Shown here: one piece after another, positions 34,081 through 46,279 of the stretch
Numbering within the stretch: position 1 is the first letter of the stretch
Layout: each line of letters starts with the position of its first letter
Translations under genes and position numbers: made by a program
Notes under the pieces: generated by a model
Database searches by the model: none
What the model was told of the DNA's origin: nothing
Seen by the model: the letters and a program-made list of their open reading frames with translations, nothing else
DNA from: Trichostrongylus colubriformis
Taxonomy: Eukaryota; Nematoda; Chromadorea; Rhabditida; Trichostrongylidae
Assembly (NCBI GenBank): GCA_963978905.1
Contig: OZ022257.1
Coordinates: 8,764,509-8,828,508 of the forward strand
DNA length: 64,000 nucleotides
Reading direction: 5' to 3'

Positions 34081-35400
34081 TGGCATCATTATAGTATCAT
34101 AATATTAGAATATTACAGTATTTCCATTTCCCTGGACATATCCTTGAATGGCCAAATAGCTGACTCGGTGAAAGATAAGGCATTGGCTATTTCGGAGGAC
34201 TCCAATTTCCTTAACACTACTCCTAAACGGGTAGGACTTTTATTCGCAGCCAGAGACGTTATATAGGAAATGGCGAAGAGCGACGTAGACTCCTGGAGCA
34301 TAAAAAGCTTTATTTTGATATGTCACAATCAGACACTTCCGCCTCCCTGAATGCAGTCGAAAAGCCTGTACAAACGACCTTCCATGATTTGAAAAATAAA
34401 AATGTTCGGTTGATGTATGGAAATCCACACTTTATCATCGAGAATAGGAGAAACAGCGGTGAGACAAAAGAAGCTCTGAAAATCGTTTCAGGTTGCACAA
34501 GCGCATGCAATCTCTGAACATGCAATTTCCGATATCACGGGCAACACTCTCAAGAAATTTTGAAAGATGAGGGTCTATAATTTATTGACGAAATCACACT
34601 GTTGGAATATCGACAGCCTTGAGTGGAGAAAAGCATTCTTGACTTGATAATCCTCGGAACTTACTGTTATGGGCCCTATACTGCATCCTATCAAAGTGCT
34701 CAAAAAATCGTCCACGAAAATTCTAAAATTCCAATTTATTCTAATCACTGCTAAATACAATTCATGATTAGAAACATGAAAAGAGCTGAGAAATCCCCTT
34801 TCTCCTCCGAAGCAGAAATCGAAAAACTAGAAGAAGAGCAGCCTCTTCGAAGTCCCGCATTACTTCCTAACATAACATTCCAGCAGTCGCCAGCAAGCAG
34901 AACGCGGTTCAAATCTTCGCGCCCAAAGTTATTTTGCTCCTCACTCTGCGTCTCTGACCACATGACTATCGCCTCTTTGCTCCTCAGTGTCCAAACCCAC
35001 TCGGACGTCACACTCCATCATCCGTCGCACCAGAGAGCTCTATCTCGCTTGGATTATTGTATATGCGCCCGAAACTTTGCATACGGCCCTTAGTAAGCAA
35101 ATGTAACATAGGTGTATAGATAACAGAAGAAATTGCGCCGCAGACAAGCATGTCGTCGTTGTTACTCGCAACTGATCCCAATTAAGTTTTCAACGTATTC
35201 GCTTTCGGCGACTGTTCAGCTGTATCCTGTAAACATTCACATTCTCTTTACGTGACGGCTAACTACCACCTGTAGTAGACACCTTAGCTACAATTACCTG
35301 TAGCTGCATTGCCTGGTAAATAAAGTTCTTCTAGGTTTCTGATTTTTATTCGGCGTTGTGTATCGAGTGCCATACGGAGCCAATACCACGAAATCTGTAA
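34081..35400. other. Gene-poor stretch upstream of the sre gene
   Basis: Contains the half copy of MITE family C at about 35055-35135 (AACTTTGCATACGGCCCTTA, AGCAAATGTAACATAGGTGT). No other feature supported. The proximal part would be the promoter of the sre gene. Confidence 0.35.
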
Positions 35401-35416
35401 TTTTTTGTTAGGAAGA
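35400..35416 (+). promoter_or_regulatory. Probable SL trans-splice acceptor and start context
   Basis: TTTTTTTGTTAG ends at 35411, five bases before the ATG at 35417. A T-tract/AG so close to the start codon, with no upstream in-frame coding, is typical of nematode spliced-leader acceptors. It also decides the start of the sre gene. Confidence 0.5.
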
Positions 35417-38400
35417 ATGAAAATCGTATATCCAATCCTCGGAAATCCTATATTCCCTATCGTTTTTCCCACAGACCACTCACTTACGAGCACCCCCGTT
35501 TTCTACATATTTTATTGCATCGAGTGCATCATAGTGGTTCTCAACATTCCACTACTCATAAGATTCTTAAGAGATCTTGACAAATCTGCTTTGTTTCATC
35601 GTAATTTGATTATTATTATCCAGGTGAGACACTGATCTTTTTCTCCTTAAGCTTTCTGGAGGGCTTAGTATTGCAATCCCATTTAGGTGGCTGAGGGACA
35701 TCATCGGATCAGGACATGATTTCGAGAAAATAAACGGGATATGGATCGTTTCTTTCAGGGAGATGGATTTGTAGTAGGAAAGAATAGCTGGAATATAATA
35801 TTATTGTTTCTAAAAGAGTCGAAGGGGGGGGGGGGGGTTAACAAAGAGTTAGTTTACGCACGCGCCATCAGACGGATGGTACCTAGACGTAACCTCCCTG
35901 TGGGTTCAACAGTGAAGGAAGTAAGGCCAATATGTATCAAAAGAAATAATTCATGAACTTTAGTATGAGTTAGCTGAATGTAAAATTGAAGAAGTCAAAT
36001 TATGTATTAAGTCTTGTGAGCATAAACGTGAAGAAGTTAATTTCAGTATCAAATCTTTTCTGTATTCATGTATTAATATGTTGTAAGATATCAAATACTT
36101 TTGGATTAAACTAAGTCACTGTTTGTTTAAGGTTCAAACGAGCTTCCCATGGCCCTAATGTGCTTAAAACCACCCTCAATATTAATAAGGAATGAAAATG
36201 ATGAGTTATGTGTGGTGAAAGTACTCTTGATCACAGTTTCGTTATAACATCATAATGTTAAAAATGGTAATGCTAAGGAGCGAGTATTGCGGTCATTCTC
36301 AGGCCGCGATGCCTTGCGCACACACTTGACGCCGGTGTCGAATTCGAATCTTAGCATACAGCCACACCATGCCGTATTCTGATGAGATTTCCTGGGCTCT
36401 CGCCACGATCACCATACTGTAGTGTGATTGGGTCAAAAGTTTTGCAAACGGAGAGCGTTAGGACGTTATCAGATTGATGCCGAGACCTGCGTCAATTTGA
36501 CGCCGACAGTAGCGGTGCCGGCGTCGGTGCGCAAACTATGACCGCGGCCTTGGACCGCTTTCATCATACTATTTGCGCCGGCTGGGCGTGGCTGCGTTCA
36601 CAAGCAGTGTGGCACAGTGGCAAGTGGAGGTGCACAGACTACGTAGGCAAAGGTGGCACAGGCGGAGACGCAAAGGCACGCAGCCACGCCCTGCCGCCGA
36701 CACCGCAAAGGGTAAACGCGGTTTAGTACTAAATGACACTTTTGAATATCCCTCGCCCTGAAGCTCTCTGCTTAAACCTAACAAAGACATCAGCAAGGTT
36801 GATTAAGCACAAATGCTAGTAAAGCGGTGGATAGGAAAAACTCAATCGTTTCGCTGACTTCAACCGTTAGAACTTCGGAGCGTTGCACAACTTTGCCGTT
36901 CAAACTTTTAAGGACAACAGGACCATCCTACCATGAATATTGTTTGGCTTCTGCGAGCAGCAGTTTGGTCTCCAGTAAGACACATATCTGAATCCTACTT
37001 GTTTACATGAAAGTGTATTTTTCTTCATGAAATTATACAGTTGTAACACACAAGTAGGAAAACTGACTGCTGACTGTGAGTGATTGATCTTGCTGTGGCG
37101 ATGCATTCTGTTATGATCTCTTGAAAAATTATTTTCACCTTAGAAATAGATAGTTTTGCATCATATAAGGGAATCATCAAAGATCACCAAATCATTGGAG
37201 CCCCCAACAAAACTGAGTTCTCCGCAGAAGGTTTGGCCTTTTGTGGTTTTTGCTCTAGAATTTTGAAAGATAAGAATGTGAGCGTGTGAAGGACGAGATA
37301 TTTTTCAGTGTCACTACATTGCTCTCTACATTGCCCAGCTTGTTCGTTTAATCCTCATCTTTTACGGCATGGGAATTATAAGCGTCAGTGGTAGGTTTTT
37401 TCTCGTCATTCGATTCGAGTAATAACAGTTCCAGGAGCTTTTTACTTTTCTATTTCTACTGCCCTCAAAAATATGAAGGAGGAATTTAATTTACAAACTC
37501 AGCCAGTATTATGGGGGATACACAGATCTGAGGAATTCACATCACACTTTTTTGATCATAATTAATATAATTTACATCCCTACGCCTTGGCTTATGCCAG
37601 TTGCTTGACTGGAGGGCTCATACCCACATATACGTCGTCTTGACCAACTACAATCGGAGACCTGGGCGTACACCAGCACGACACTCAGCCGCACCAGAAC
37701 CGCTCCCACGCACTATGTAGAGACATCTGCTCGTATACAACGTTTACTGGTAGAGGAACGAGGGACTGAGCCGCGAGGACATGCGCAAGAAATCAGGGCT
37801 GGTAGACCCGCTCGAGTACATGGCACGAAGCAAGCACAAATGGACCGGAATATTCAACAGAGGACCGACAGACGATGGACGCGAGCAGTCACCGATTGGA
37901 GACTGCGAGGTCAAGAGGGCAGACCTCTGACGCGTTGGGAAGATTCTATTCGACAAACCACAAAACTGTTCTGCCGTGGCGGACGCGACTGCAAACCCGG
38001 GGCAACTGCAACGAGGGTTCGCGTTCTGTGTCGAAAGATAAGCCCCGCGTCGACAGGCCGATAGAAGCATCCAAGTGAGTTCGGGCGAGTCTACTCTACG
38101 TATAATCGGCTTAGTGTATGTCTGTCTGTGCGTGTGTCTGTCTGTGTATCACAAAATTCATATCTCGCGTCGCAGTAAAACTGGGACGCTGAATTTTTAA
38201 AGTGATATAACGGGTAGTAAGGGGACATCAGTGGTGAAGGACCGGAAGTGACAGCAACTGAGAAGGGTTGATAAGGAGCTTCGAAAGGTGAATGACGGGA
38301 AATTGATATCTCGCGACGCAGCAAAGCTGATCCCCATTTTTAATGCGACATAAGGGGTGCTGAAAGGACATTACCACCCCTTATATCACCTCAAACAGAA

Positions 38401-40467
38401 GTGATAGCAACTGATAAGGAGCCTCGAAAGGCGAATGGCGCGAAATTACAGTAGTGTGCGCCAGCCCAACAGGTATGTCCCAGCTGAGTCCCAGCTTTGC
38501 TGCGACGCGAATTTCCTTTTTCTGCAAACCGTTTGATTGATGTCACTGATTGGTTGATATCGATCAAGCCCAATCAGCATACTTCCATGTGTGACGCGCG
38601 CAGTAGTGTGCGTCAGCCCAACTGGTAAATAGATAAATAAGTGAAACTAATTTAACGGCACTCCCCTTCCATCACATTAGCTTCTTTTAGGATTTTTCCA
38701 TTGAGTTTGATATATGTAGACATATCACTCGAATTCTGAAAATTTTTGGTCTTTTTGTATGAGAAGGATTATTTAATAGTACCACCCTTGTAGATTGAAA
38801 GTGAGCCATGATATCAAGTACTGGGCAACAAGAAAGACGTTGAAATTCTCGATCCCAAAGATCACAAAAAAAAACCCAATACATTCTCCCAGCTAGCCCA
38901 CTGCACTGGTCTAAACGATACTTGCAGTCAGTCATAAATAGTTGCCGGCAGGCTTGTGGGCTCCCTCTCGGATCTTGAGTCGCTCAATCGAACACACTAA
39001 TAGCGACTAGCAAGACAATACTATGGGAGGCAAGGCACTCCCAGGTGTCAAGAAAAATATCCGCTTCACTACGACCCCTCTCGACGGGAATCAAATACGA
39101 TCCCACCCCCTTTTTTGACCTCCACAATACCGGAAAATGGTTGCCGGATTGTATACTCGCAATGTGTTTTATTCCTATGTATTCTTTATTTTAGCAAAAA
39201 GATATTTAACATTTCCTCACATGGGAATTTCGAAAGTTTTAACTTCTGGAGGTGCGACTCCCACCCCCTGCCGGTGATTCTTCGACTTGCGATGTACCCT
39301 ATGAGAGGTCTTCCAGGCCGATGCCCCCACAATCTTGAAAAGAGGACTGCTATAACATAGAGAATTGAAAGGAAATGATCAGAATTCGTGAATAAATAAG
39401 TATTCGGATGTCAGAGGCAATGAGTGATCAATATCGATGGAAATGTCTCGAACGTGCAAGAAGTTTTCCGAATCATTTAATTATGACCGCTGATCTTTTT
39501 GCCGAATATATTGCACCGTTCTTTTCCCTTACTTTCAGAAGAAATACTGCTGCCATCAGTCTTCACATCTCTTTGTCACGCCAATCTATTTTTTAAATGT
39601 TCTTCGATTAGTACATTCTTATCAATACTGATCGAACGATTACTCGCATCCTACTTTATCGATGATTATGAGGCAAAAGCACGCATATGGGTAGCCATAA
39701 CAGCATTATTATCGTCGAGTCTTCTAACAGCTTGTTACTCAACTCCTACGATCTACAGTAAGTGAATTTTTCAGCCGTATAGCTTACTGTCTGCTGAAAT
39801 GGAAATCGTATCACAGAAACAGGTGCTAGAGTGTTCCGTTAGCCGTTAGTGGTCGCAGCTACAGTCCATATCCCGACGGCTGGCAGGGCGAGACCTACGG
39901 ACTTATATCGATCTCTCTCACCCCGCCACACACTCTCACCCAACTCTGTAGGTCACGCCCTGTCAGCCTTCGGGAACTGGACTGTATATATGATTTAACT
40001 ATTGTACCTTGTAGGTTGGGTGTAGGTGGTGTAATGACAAGTGGCGCGTACTCCCACTCTTATAGTGCGGGATGAAACCTCGCTTCAACGCGGTCGTTTG
40101 GGAGGATGAAAGCACTGACTTGTATAACGGCTGGCCCCCGCAAGTCACTGTATGGAGGATCTCATTTTTCTTCAACCACGATTTTAAGTGGTATTCGAAT
40201 GAGGTAAATACTGCCAAAATTACCCACTCCTTGTCCCTAGCGCACACTCGGCATCATAAAGGATATGATGAATACATACATCCTCTACGTCTCGAATATT
40301 AATTCATTCGTGGTTTGTTTACCCTCCGACCTATCTAGTGGGTTACCGATGTCCTTTCATCCTTGATACGAACCCTTATGTAAGGAATTGTAAGATTGCT
40401 CTGTCGTACACCTGACGAACTACAGTGGTTATTTCATTTGTTATCGCTCTGGCTCGTCTTTGCACGC

Positions 40468-40539
<72 letters not shown>

Positions 40540-43500
40540 ATGTCGGCGCGATACATCTATGGGGTGACACGGTATATCGGCCTTATATAGCTCAATGGTG
40601 AAGGTTGAGCTAGATAAGGCCGCGTTCATTTTCAGCGCCGCCGCGGTATGGCTGTATTCACAGGCAACGAGGCAGAGTGGTACAGAAGAGGTGCAAAGAC
40701 GACGCAGGTTGGCACAGGTAGAGACACAGAGACACGCAGCCACGCCATGTCGCAGTGTATGAACGCGGCCCTATATTCCCATGGAGTGCAAACCCATAGA
40801 CACTCTCGGAAAAATTTCATATGTGCTCAGCCAGACATTTCTGTAAAATATCGACGTTGATTAGCTTAGTTGAATGGCTTTCGAGCATCTACTCGTACAA
40901 GGGTAGGGACCGATAAGAGAAAAGGTTTGAAAGGTTTACGGTATCGTTTATAAGTCGCTACCCCTTATTTTTCTTATTGCAACTCTTTTTCAGATATTGT
41001 GGGCATGCATAAGATGCTGTTGTTTTCCATGACGGTATCCACCCTATTCTCTATCGCAATCGTAGCACTGTATAAACGTGATCGTCGACGACTCAATGGT
41101 TTCATCATGCGAAACTCTCGTGGCTATGAACTTAGCACCAGATTTCAACTAGTGGAAAACCTGCGTGTGCTGAAGGTAGCCATGAACTCAAGTCATCTTA
41201 TGGATACAGTCGCCTTTTTTGTTTTAACCAGGGAGAGTGTTAGACAAGGCGTATTCTGAATATCCCCCGAAAATTGAGACTTCAAAATATCGAGTCACCA
41301 ACTCAAAAGACCCCTTAGAATGCACATGCACAAGATGCTGATACTGAGAGGTGTTCGAGGAGTCTTTTGAGTTTGATGCATAAATATTTCGAAGTCATAC
41401 TATGTAAGACTTGAAGTCAGAATCATAAGGCTCTGGAACAGCAAATACTCGAGTATGGATTTTGTTTTTCCCTGAAAAGCTAGAAACATTTGGTGGTTCG
41501 TCCATTGAGCAGAGGAGGAGAAATACTCTGAAACTTCCAAAATCACGTGCGCTTTATGCTACAGAATTTGATGATGCGCGAATTCATGGCGAAGACACAG
41601 CTAGACACCCTGGTAGGCAGAAGTGAGAAAGAGCAGTAGGGGGGGGGGGGAGGGAGTGAGGTGTGAGGCGTTCCCTAGCGACCATATTAGGCCACGTTCA
41701 TACTTTGCGTACCGACGCCGGCACCGGTAGCGACGATGTTGAAATCATGTGCCTGCCATTGACCTTGGTGGCACACTGGTGACGCGCTTCCTTGCGTGGC
41801 ACTATGCCAAGGTTCGAATTCGAATATGTGAGCTCTCGACAAGCTTATAATGCATGGTTTTGTTTTATGCCGAAACTCGAATTCGAATTCGTAGCTCTTG
41901 CCACGATCTCATATAGTGTGGTTGGGTTGAGCGTTTTGCAAACGGACCGCGTTACCAGGGTGCCGCCGTGGTCGACGTCGGGCACATGGTTTTGACGCCG
42001 TCGCCGCCCGTGACGGCGTTGGTGCGCAAAGTATGAACAAGATTTCACTCATGCAAGCAGGAGAGATGATACAAATTTTGATGAGGACCATTCTGTCACC
42101 CCAAAAAGGAGAATGGATGACTCAAGCAATCGTGACTTTCGAAAATCCTGTTTCTGTATCTCGTTCATCTTTTTTAGAGAAAGTGAAGTGTCTGAAAAGA
42201 GTACGAACAAAAAAAGTTCAGTCTTGATAAAAAAGAGTAAAATCCTCACTAAAATGAGCTCACTCCAAAATTACGTCTCAACATTTTACTTTCAGCTACT
42301 AATGAAAGCATCAATTGCATTCAGTATCTGGATAATATGTCCTTGCGTCATATTATTGCCGGTTTATCTCTACTTTCTACCGAGCACGCTCTCAGGTCAA
42401 ATCGTCTTCGCTTCGTTCGAACTGCTTGTATCTTTGTGAGTTCGACTTATTCTATATCGATAGATTTTTATCTTAAAGCTGCTGAGACTCATCTTTTGTA
42501 CTGCTTCACAACGCATAAGTTCCCCACTCAAAACTGTGATGATAAATGAATGCTAATCTGAGGCCGAATCGAAGCACATGCATTTATGCAGCCAGACGAA
42601 TTTGGTACTGACAAGGGAATGGTTTAAGTTCCCCTTGAACTGTAAGAGACTCAGGTGGATTAATAGGAGCTCGAACGCTGATTACATCTATGCAATCAAA
42701 ATTAGAGAATACCGCTCCGGAGTGAAATAGGATGAATCAAAGTTTTTTTTTGGGATGAGTTTGAACAAAGAGATTGTAGAGAGTGGGTGCTTCTTCGATT
42801 ATATTAGGTTGCAAGGAAAGTTTTGGCCGGTTTCCGCAATTTTATCTTCAAGAGATCGTAACCCGGCTAAAACTCCATCTTTGACAGAACAAGCACCATT
42901 CGATTAGCTACACTTTTGGCAACTTCAACTTTATGCATACTTGCATATGTCATTTTGCTGAAGAGCTGACGATTTATATTGCGCGAAATCAAAAACAGTC
43001 GACTCCAAATCACCATTTTTCTGAACACACTGCTATTGAAGAAGCTAGCCAGATGCTTGGGGAAGTGGGGCTTATTTAGCGCTAGATCTGGTGAATATGA
43101 TGGACAACTGAGGGCTTGAGCTTGCGAGTGCTACAGTAACGGGAATAGGACTTGTGGAAAATACGCTCGTGCGATACCATTTTTTTGAGTTTTTTTTCGA
43201 ATTCAGACGACTTAAGGTAGTCAACCACATTTTCAATACTTTTAGAAATCTTCAGTATGCATAGACGCTCATGGCATTCTGCCGTTCGAGTTAATGCGAT
43301 TTGATCAATTGAAACTTCGAGCAACTTATTCCCAAGTGTTGCATCCAATTCTTTACCTTCTCCCTTTGCAGTACTCACATTTACTCCACTAAACAAGAGC
43401 TCTTGCAGTGAAGTCATCCTAAAACTGTCATTTTTGCAGTACTTAAACATTTCTCTAATTACTCAGAAGCCTTGTGGCATTCCACGGGAAGCATGCACTC

Positions 43501-44036
43501 AGAAAGAGCAACCTTTTTGTCTATCCAAGGAGCACAACATATAAGTTGATTGATGGTAACGGCTTCCAGATTTGAATTGATAGGTGAGCGCGCAAAACCG
43601 GCAAGACTTTCCTTACAACTCAGTACCATTTGGTGAGTCACGCAAATCAAAACAGCTGGTCGATGAGCCACGTATAAACAAACTTCGACCCCTTTTTCTA
43701 TCTCACTTTGGGGCGACATTCTTCAATTTTGGTTTACATAATTGTAATAAGCATTGAACCATATCGATCCACATGGGTCTTATTTCAAAGATCCATGAGA
43801 ATCCAAACCCTCCCTCGGTTAGTACCCGGCTTCAAAAGATAGAAATTCCATTTGGCCTGAAGACTAAAGTGTTCATACTTTAACTATTTGCACTGAAATG
43901 TTTCAGATCTGTTGCCGGATTGCTCATATTTTCTGTAGTGGCGCTTCGTACTAAATTGAATGTCGCACACATTGACAGTAGCCTTCATTGCAACACGGAA
44001 AAATATTTTCAACAACTCCATTCGGCTTGGGCTTGA
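35417..44036 (+). CDS. Sre-family (serpentine receptor class E) chemoreceptor, complete, six exons
   Basis: Exons: 35417-35623, 37309-37390, 39539-39757, 40994-41175, 42296-42435 and 43907-44036. All have AG/GT borders and consistent phases (0, 1, 1, 0, 2, stop). Total 960 nt, 319 aa, close to the usual Sre length. Features in order: TM1 then ALFHRNLIIIIQ; TM2 with AQLVRLILIFYGMG; TM3 then IERLLASYFIDDYE; TM4; TM5 then ALYKRDRRRLN and LSTRFQLVENLRVLK, a strongly Sre-typical third-loop motif; TM6; TM7 and a tail ending EKYFQQLHSAWA. It would act in the membrane of chemosensory neurons. AATAAA at 44059-44064 lies 23 bp past the stop. Its exon sizes match the paralogue at 17503-27814. Introns contain MITEs, a non-LTR remnant, an AAAT microsatellite and antisense ORFs. 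All key motifs are present and the frame is open, so it looks functional. Confidence 0.87.
35824..35837 (+). repeat. Poly-G tract (14 G)
   Basis: Homopolymer GA AGG(14) TTAAC in intron 1 of the sre gene. Confidence 0.8.
36300..36725. repeat. MITE family G, two fused parts
   Basis: The first part (about 36302-36545) starts GGCCGCGATGCCTTGCGC and ends GTCGGTGCGCAAACTATGAC..GCGGCC. The second (to 36725) repeats GGCTGGGCGTGGCTGCGTTC..GTAAACGCGGTT with the GCACAGTGGCAAGTGG interior seen at 7475-7650. Intron 1 of the sre gene. Confidence 0.6.
37735..38064 (+). pseudogene. Non-LTR retrotransposon (RTE-like) C-terminal remnant
   Basis: One frame reads MRKKSGLVDPLEYMARSKHK and WTG. After a frameshift near 37855, DRRWTRAVTDW, GRPLTRWEDSI and a short tail to a stop at 38062 follow. 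The SKH+W.G...DRRWT......W.PR..R..GRP.TRW order is what I know from the extreme C-terminus of nematode endonuclease-reverse transcriptase elements. No RT or endonuclease domain remains. It is in intron 2 of the sre gene. Confidence 0.6.
38095..38635. repeat. Dispersed repeat family D
   Basis: TCTGTCTGTGCGTGTGTCTG, ATATCTCGCGTCGCAG (twice, 38161 and 38307) and TAGTGTGCGCCAGCCCAAC / TAGTGTGCGTCAGCCCAACTGG define two tandem diverged units. Related to 33575-34080 and 51420-51900. Confidence 0.55.
39030..39115 (-). repeat. Family B end fragment
   Basis: GGCACTCCCAGGTGTCAAG, then CGACCCC and TACGATCCCACCCCC: the complement of the G-tract/GTCGTA end. Confidence 0.5.
40470..40540. repeat. (AAAT)n microsatellite
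   Basis: About 17-18 uninterrupted tetranucleotide units in intron 3 of the sre gene. The minus-strand ORFs rich in LFIY here are simple-repeat artefacts. Confidence 0.95.
40605..40765. repeat. MITE family G
   Basis: TAGATAAGGCCGCGTTCATT at the left, GTATGAACGCGGCCCTATAT at the right, and the interior GGCAGAGTGGTACAG..ACGACGCAGG as in the other copies. The left side also carries a small AGCTCAAC..GTTGAGCT hairpin (40587-40613). Confidence 0.65.
41690..42035. repeat. MITE family G, 345-bp version
   Basis: TTAGGCCACGTTCATACTTT..ACCGACGCCG at the left is mirrored by GACGGCGTTGGTGCGCAAAG..TATGAAC at the right. The interior has two GAATTCGAAT palindromic words (about 41817 and 41882) and GTTTTGCAAACGGACCGCGT, shared with 36445-36470. 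Confidence 0.7.
42806..43080 (-). mobile_element. Transposon end fragment (ATTAGGTTGCAAGG family)
   Basis: ATTAGGTTGCAAGGAAAGTT at 42806, with the following 150 bp, is repeated in inverted, diverged form at about 46545-46707 (GGATCCTTACAACCTAAT-like end there). On the minus strand both copies spell VANRMVLVLSKM / VGYKMVLIL and LLKIKLRKPAKT / LLILKLQKPAKT. The segment was therefore once coding or carries a conserved TE 3' end. The family is not identified beyond mariner-like end style. Confidence 0.45.
43082..43719 (-). pseudogene. Two abutting antisense ORFs (86 and 122 codons), unidentified
   Basis: On the minus strand ATG 43719 to stop 43459 (86 aa; starts MSPQSEIEKGVEVCLYVAHR) and ATG 43450 to stop 43082 (122 aa; contains SLQELLFSGVNV and DYLKSSEFEKKLKKMV) lie nose to tail in different frames. 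Both have ordinary protein composition. They may be one disrupted gene or exons of one, possibly the coding part of the transposon whose end is at 42806. They lie inside intron 5 of the sre gene in antisense. No domain recognised. Confidence 0.35.
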
Positions 44037-44058
44037 CGAAGTTTTTGTAAAGTTGCAT

Positions 44059-44064
44059 AATAAA
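44059..44064 (+). terminator. AATAAA polyadenylation signal of the sre gene
   Basis: The canonical hexamer lies 23 bp after the TGA at 44034-44036. Confidence 0.7.
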
Positions 44065-44750
44065 TATTTCAATGAAGGTAGCTTATCAACAGTTATGGAA
44101 GCAGCAACCTTACTCTGTCACACCGACCCATCAGTGGAATACGAGCCAGCCATCTCTCAAACTCCATGTACTCAGCACTGAAAAGGAAAGTGCACAGTTC
44201 CTCATGAGAGCAGTGGGTCATATACACTTCTTCAGGGGAAAAATAAAAGGTTTTGTTCGTTAACACATAAATGTTCAGAAAGTGATTAAATTTAATAACT
44301 AATTAGAATTTCTTTCGTAGAACTGTGGAAAGTGCCGGAGAGCGTTCTTTGATTCTCCGCTTGAAAGACTTTCAAGCTTCATAAACCTTGTTTGGTATAC
44401 CTTTGTTCGATTCCGTTCCTGTTTTGAATTTTATCATTTGCTCATTACCGGAATGTGTGCGTGGCTAGAACGGACATATTACAGTACCCTATCTTGACCG
44501 CGCAGGCATAACAATTCAGTGAAGCGTTCAGCGTATAGTACAATATGAACAACTTTACTACTGAACGTGATTTTACGAAAAAGAGATCAAAAAGAGTAGT
44601 ACAGTTGCGGGAGTTACACAACAATTATATTCTCTGTATTGTTCCACTTTCATTCCTCAACAATGATATTTATAAGTGAAAACACGCGTCGTAAGAATAC
44701 ATAAATGAAAACGGCACCATTCACACATCACTACCACACATACCGCGAAT
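44065..44750. other. No gene recognised
   Basis: Spacer between the sre gene and the TIR element, with nothing supported. Confidence 0.3.
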
Positions 44751-44751
44751 T

Positions 44752-45184
44752 GGTGCTGATCACGAATATGACATCCATTTCTGATGTGTCTCCGGTTAGG
44801 TGCAACTGCACCAAAGTGATGCAACAACTGTTTTCACCAAACTTGCTTAAAATTGTCATCTAGGAGCTATTTAGAATGCTGATCGCGAATATGACATTGG
44901 TTTTCAGCGCAGACACCGTTTTCAGAGCCTTTCAAGATTGCGCCAGCCATAAGTAGTCATTTTTGCTACAATGCTTATATAGCTGGAGAGCGTCACTTAC
45001 AGTCATCGTTGCACACTCAAGTGTATATTTCCGCTAAGGGGAAAGGAAAGTTCCTACCTTCTTGAGGTTTAGGCAAAACATGCGGGAACAGTGGGGTGCC
45101 CCTACAATACTGGCAATACTGGCACTGTAATGGAACTAAACCACGCTAGCGCCTCAAACGGATGTCATATTCGTGATCAGCACC
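44752..45184. mobile_element. MITE with 25-bp perfect terminal inverted repeats
   Basis: 44752-44776 (starts GGTGCTGATCACGAATATGA) is the exact reverse complement of 45160-45184. A third, diverged copy (GCTGATCGCGAATATGACAT) lies inside at 44879. About 430 bp, no coding capacity, class unknown. Confidence 0.8.
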
Positions 45185-46279
45185 TCAAATAACCCCCTTC
45201 ACCTGGACGAAGTTCCAGTAATAATCATTTTTTGACCAGCTCCGGTGTCTGGGATAATGGTATTTGAATAGTGTCATGAAAATAAGTGAGTTACTTTTGT
45301 GGCGCCTACGTATCCACTTCAAAAGTCTTTTTGGCCTGAACCACGGTTTTTACACGGACGAGCACTATTGCGGCAAGAATTGTTTCTTTTTCAGAGCCTG
45401 TTTTCTGTACGAAACGTCACACATTGTCTATGACGACCGAGTATTTCACATGAGTGAGACAAAAATGAAAGTTTTCGTAGACGGCGTCATAAACTAGCCA
45501 GAGCCAGTTGATCAAGAATTTTCGCTTGTGCTAGCATTATCACACCGATTATTTTCCCTCACTGAAACCATAGAAAGGGCGATTTGGGGATTTTCAATTT
45601 TCAAAGAAATTATTCGCTAGAACTTCAGTTTGTCCTGTTGTATGTAGGTTAATGAGGAGGAAATGACGTGCACTGCATTGCTTCTAATCATGTTGAGGAG
45701 TGACTGCTGCTAAGAAACCTTCATTATAGTAATAGTCTTGAGTTGGCAACACTTTCACATAAACCTCGTATTCTCTTCGGAGGAGTGTTAACCAAAGGTC
45801 CGATGAACGATTCAAAGTGAGCTCGAATTTGGGAGGGAATATCTACCGATTTTAACTACAAAAGTTAATATCAGCCTCATACTGCTGTGTATGGGTCGGA
45901 CAAGGATATATATAGATTATTAAGATCCATAAGTTGAAAACTGTTTTACATTTATTGCAATGGAAATCGGTGAAGTTCCCCAGCTTGCTCCACTCATGTG
46001 ACATGCAGTTGGCGGCAACCTTCGCCGTTCCGCAAGCTCAATTGGTTGCCGTTGCTTTGACTTTTACATCAATTTTGCGATAGGTTCGTCGAGTTTTCCA
46101 CGAGCACCGCTTGAGATTTCCAAGCGCTTAGGATTTAGGCAGCATCAGCCACGCTCGGTTTGACGTCATTGCATACTTCTGAACACGGGAATTACAAAAG
46201 CAAAGTTAGACAAATTTGACAATGAAAAGTCATAGATATGAATGAAGTGGTTGCGGTTTGCTCTATACAACACCACATA
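45185..46279. other. No recognised gene; one weak ORF
   Basis: A 77-codon frame at 45264-45497 (plus strand) has an internal TTTTTCAG and Cys-rich CGKNCFFFRACF. It is not supported by any family motif I know. Confidence 0.25.

Noticed and set aside
37744..38070. 108-codon minus-strand ORF
   Set aside because: Antisense to the non-LTR C-terminal remnant, whose plus-strand residues match the expected RT tail.
40376..40743. Minus-strand ORFs rich in LFIY repeats
   Set aside because: Direct translation of the (AAAT)n microsatellite at 40470-40540.
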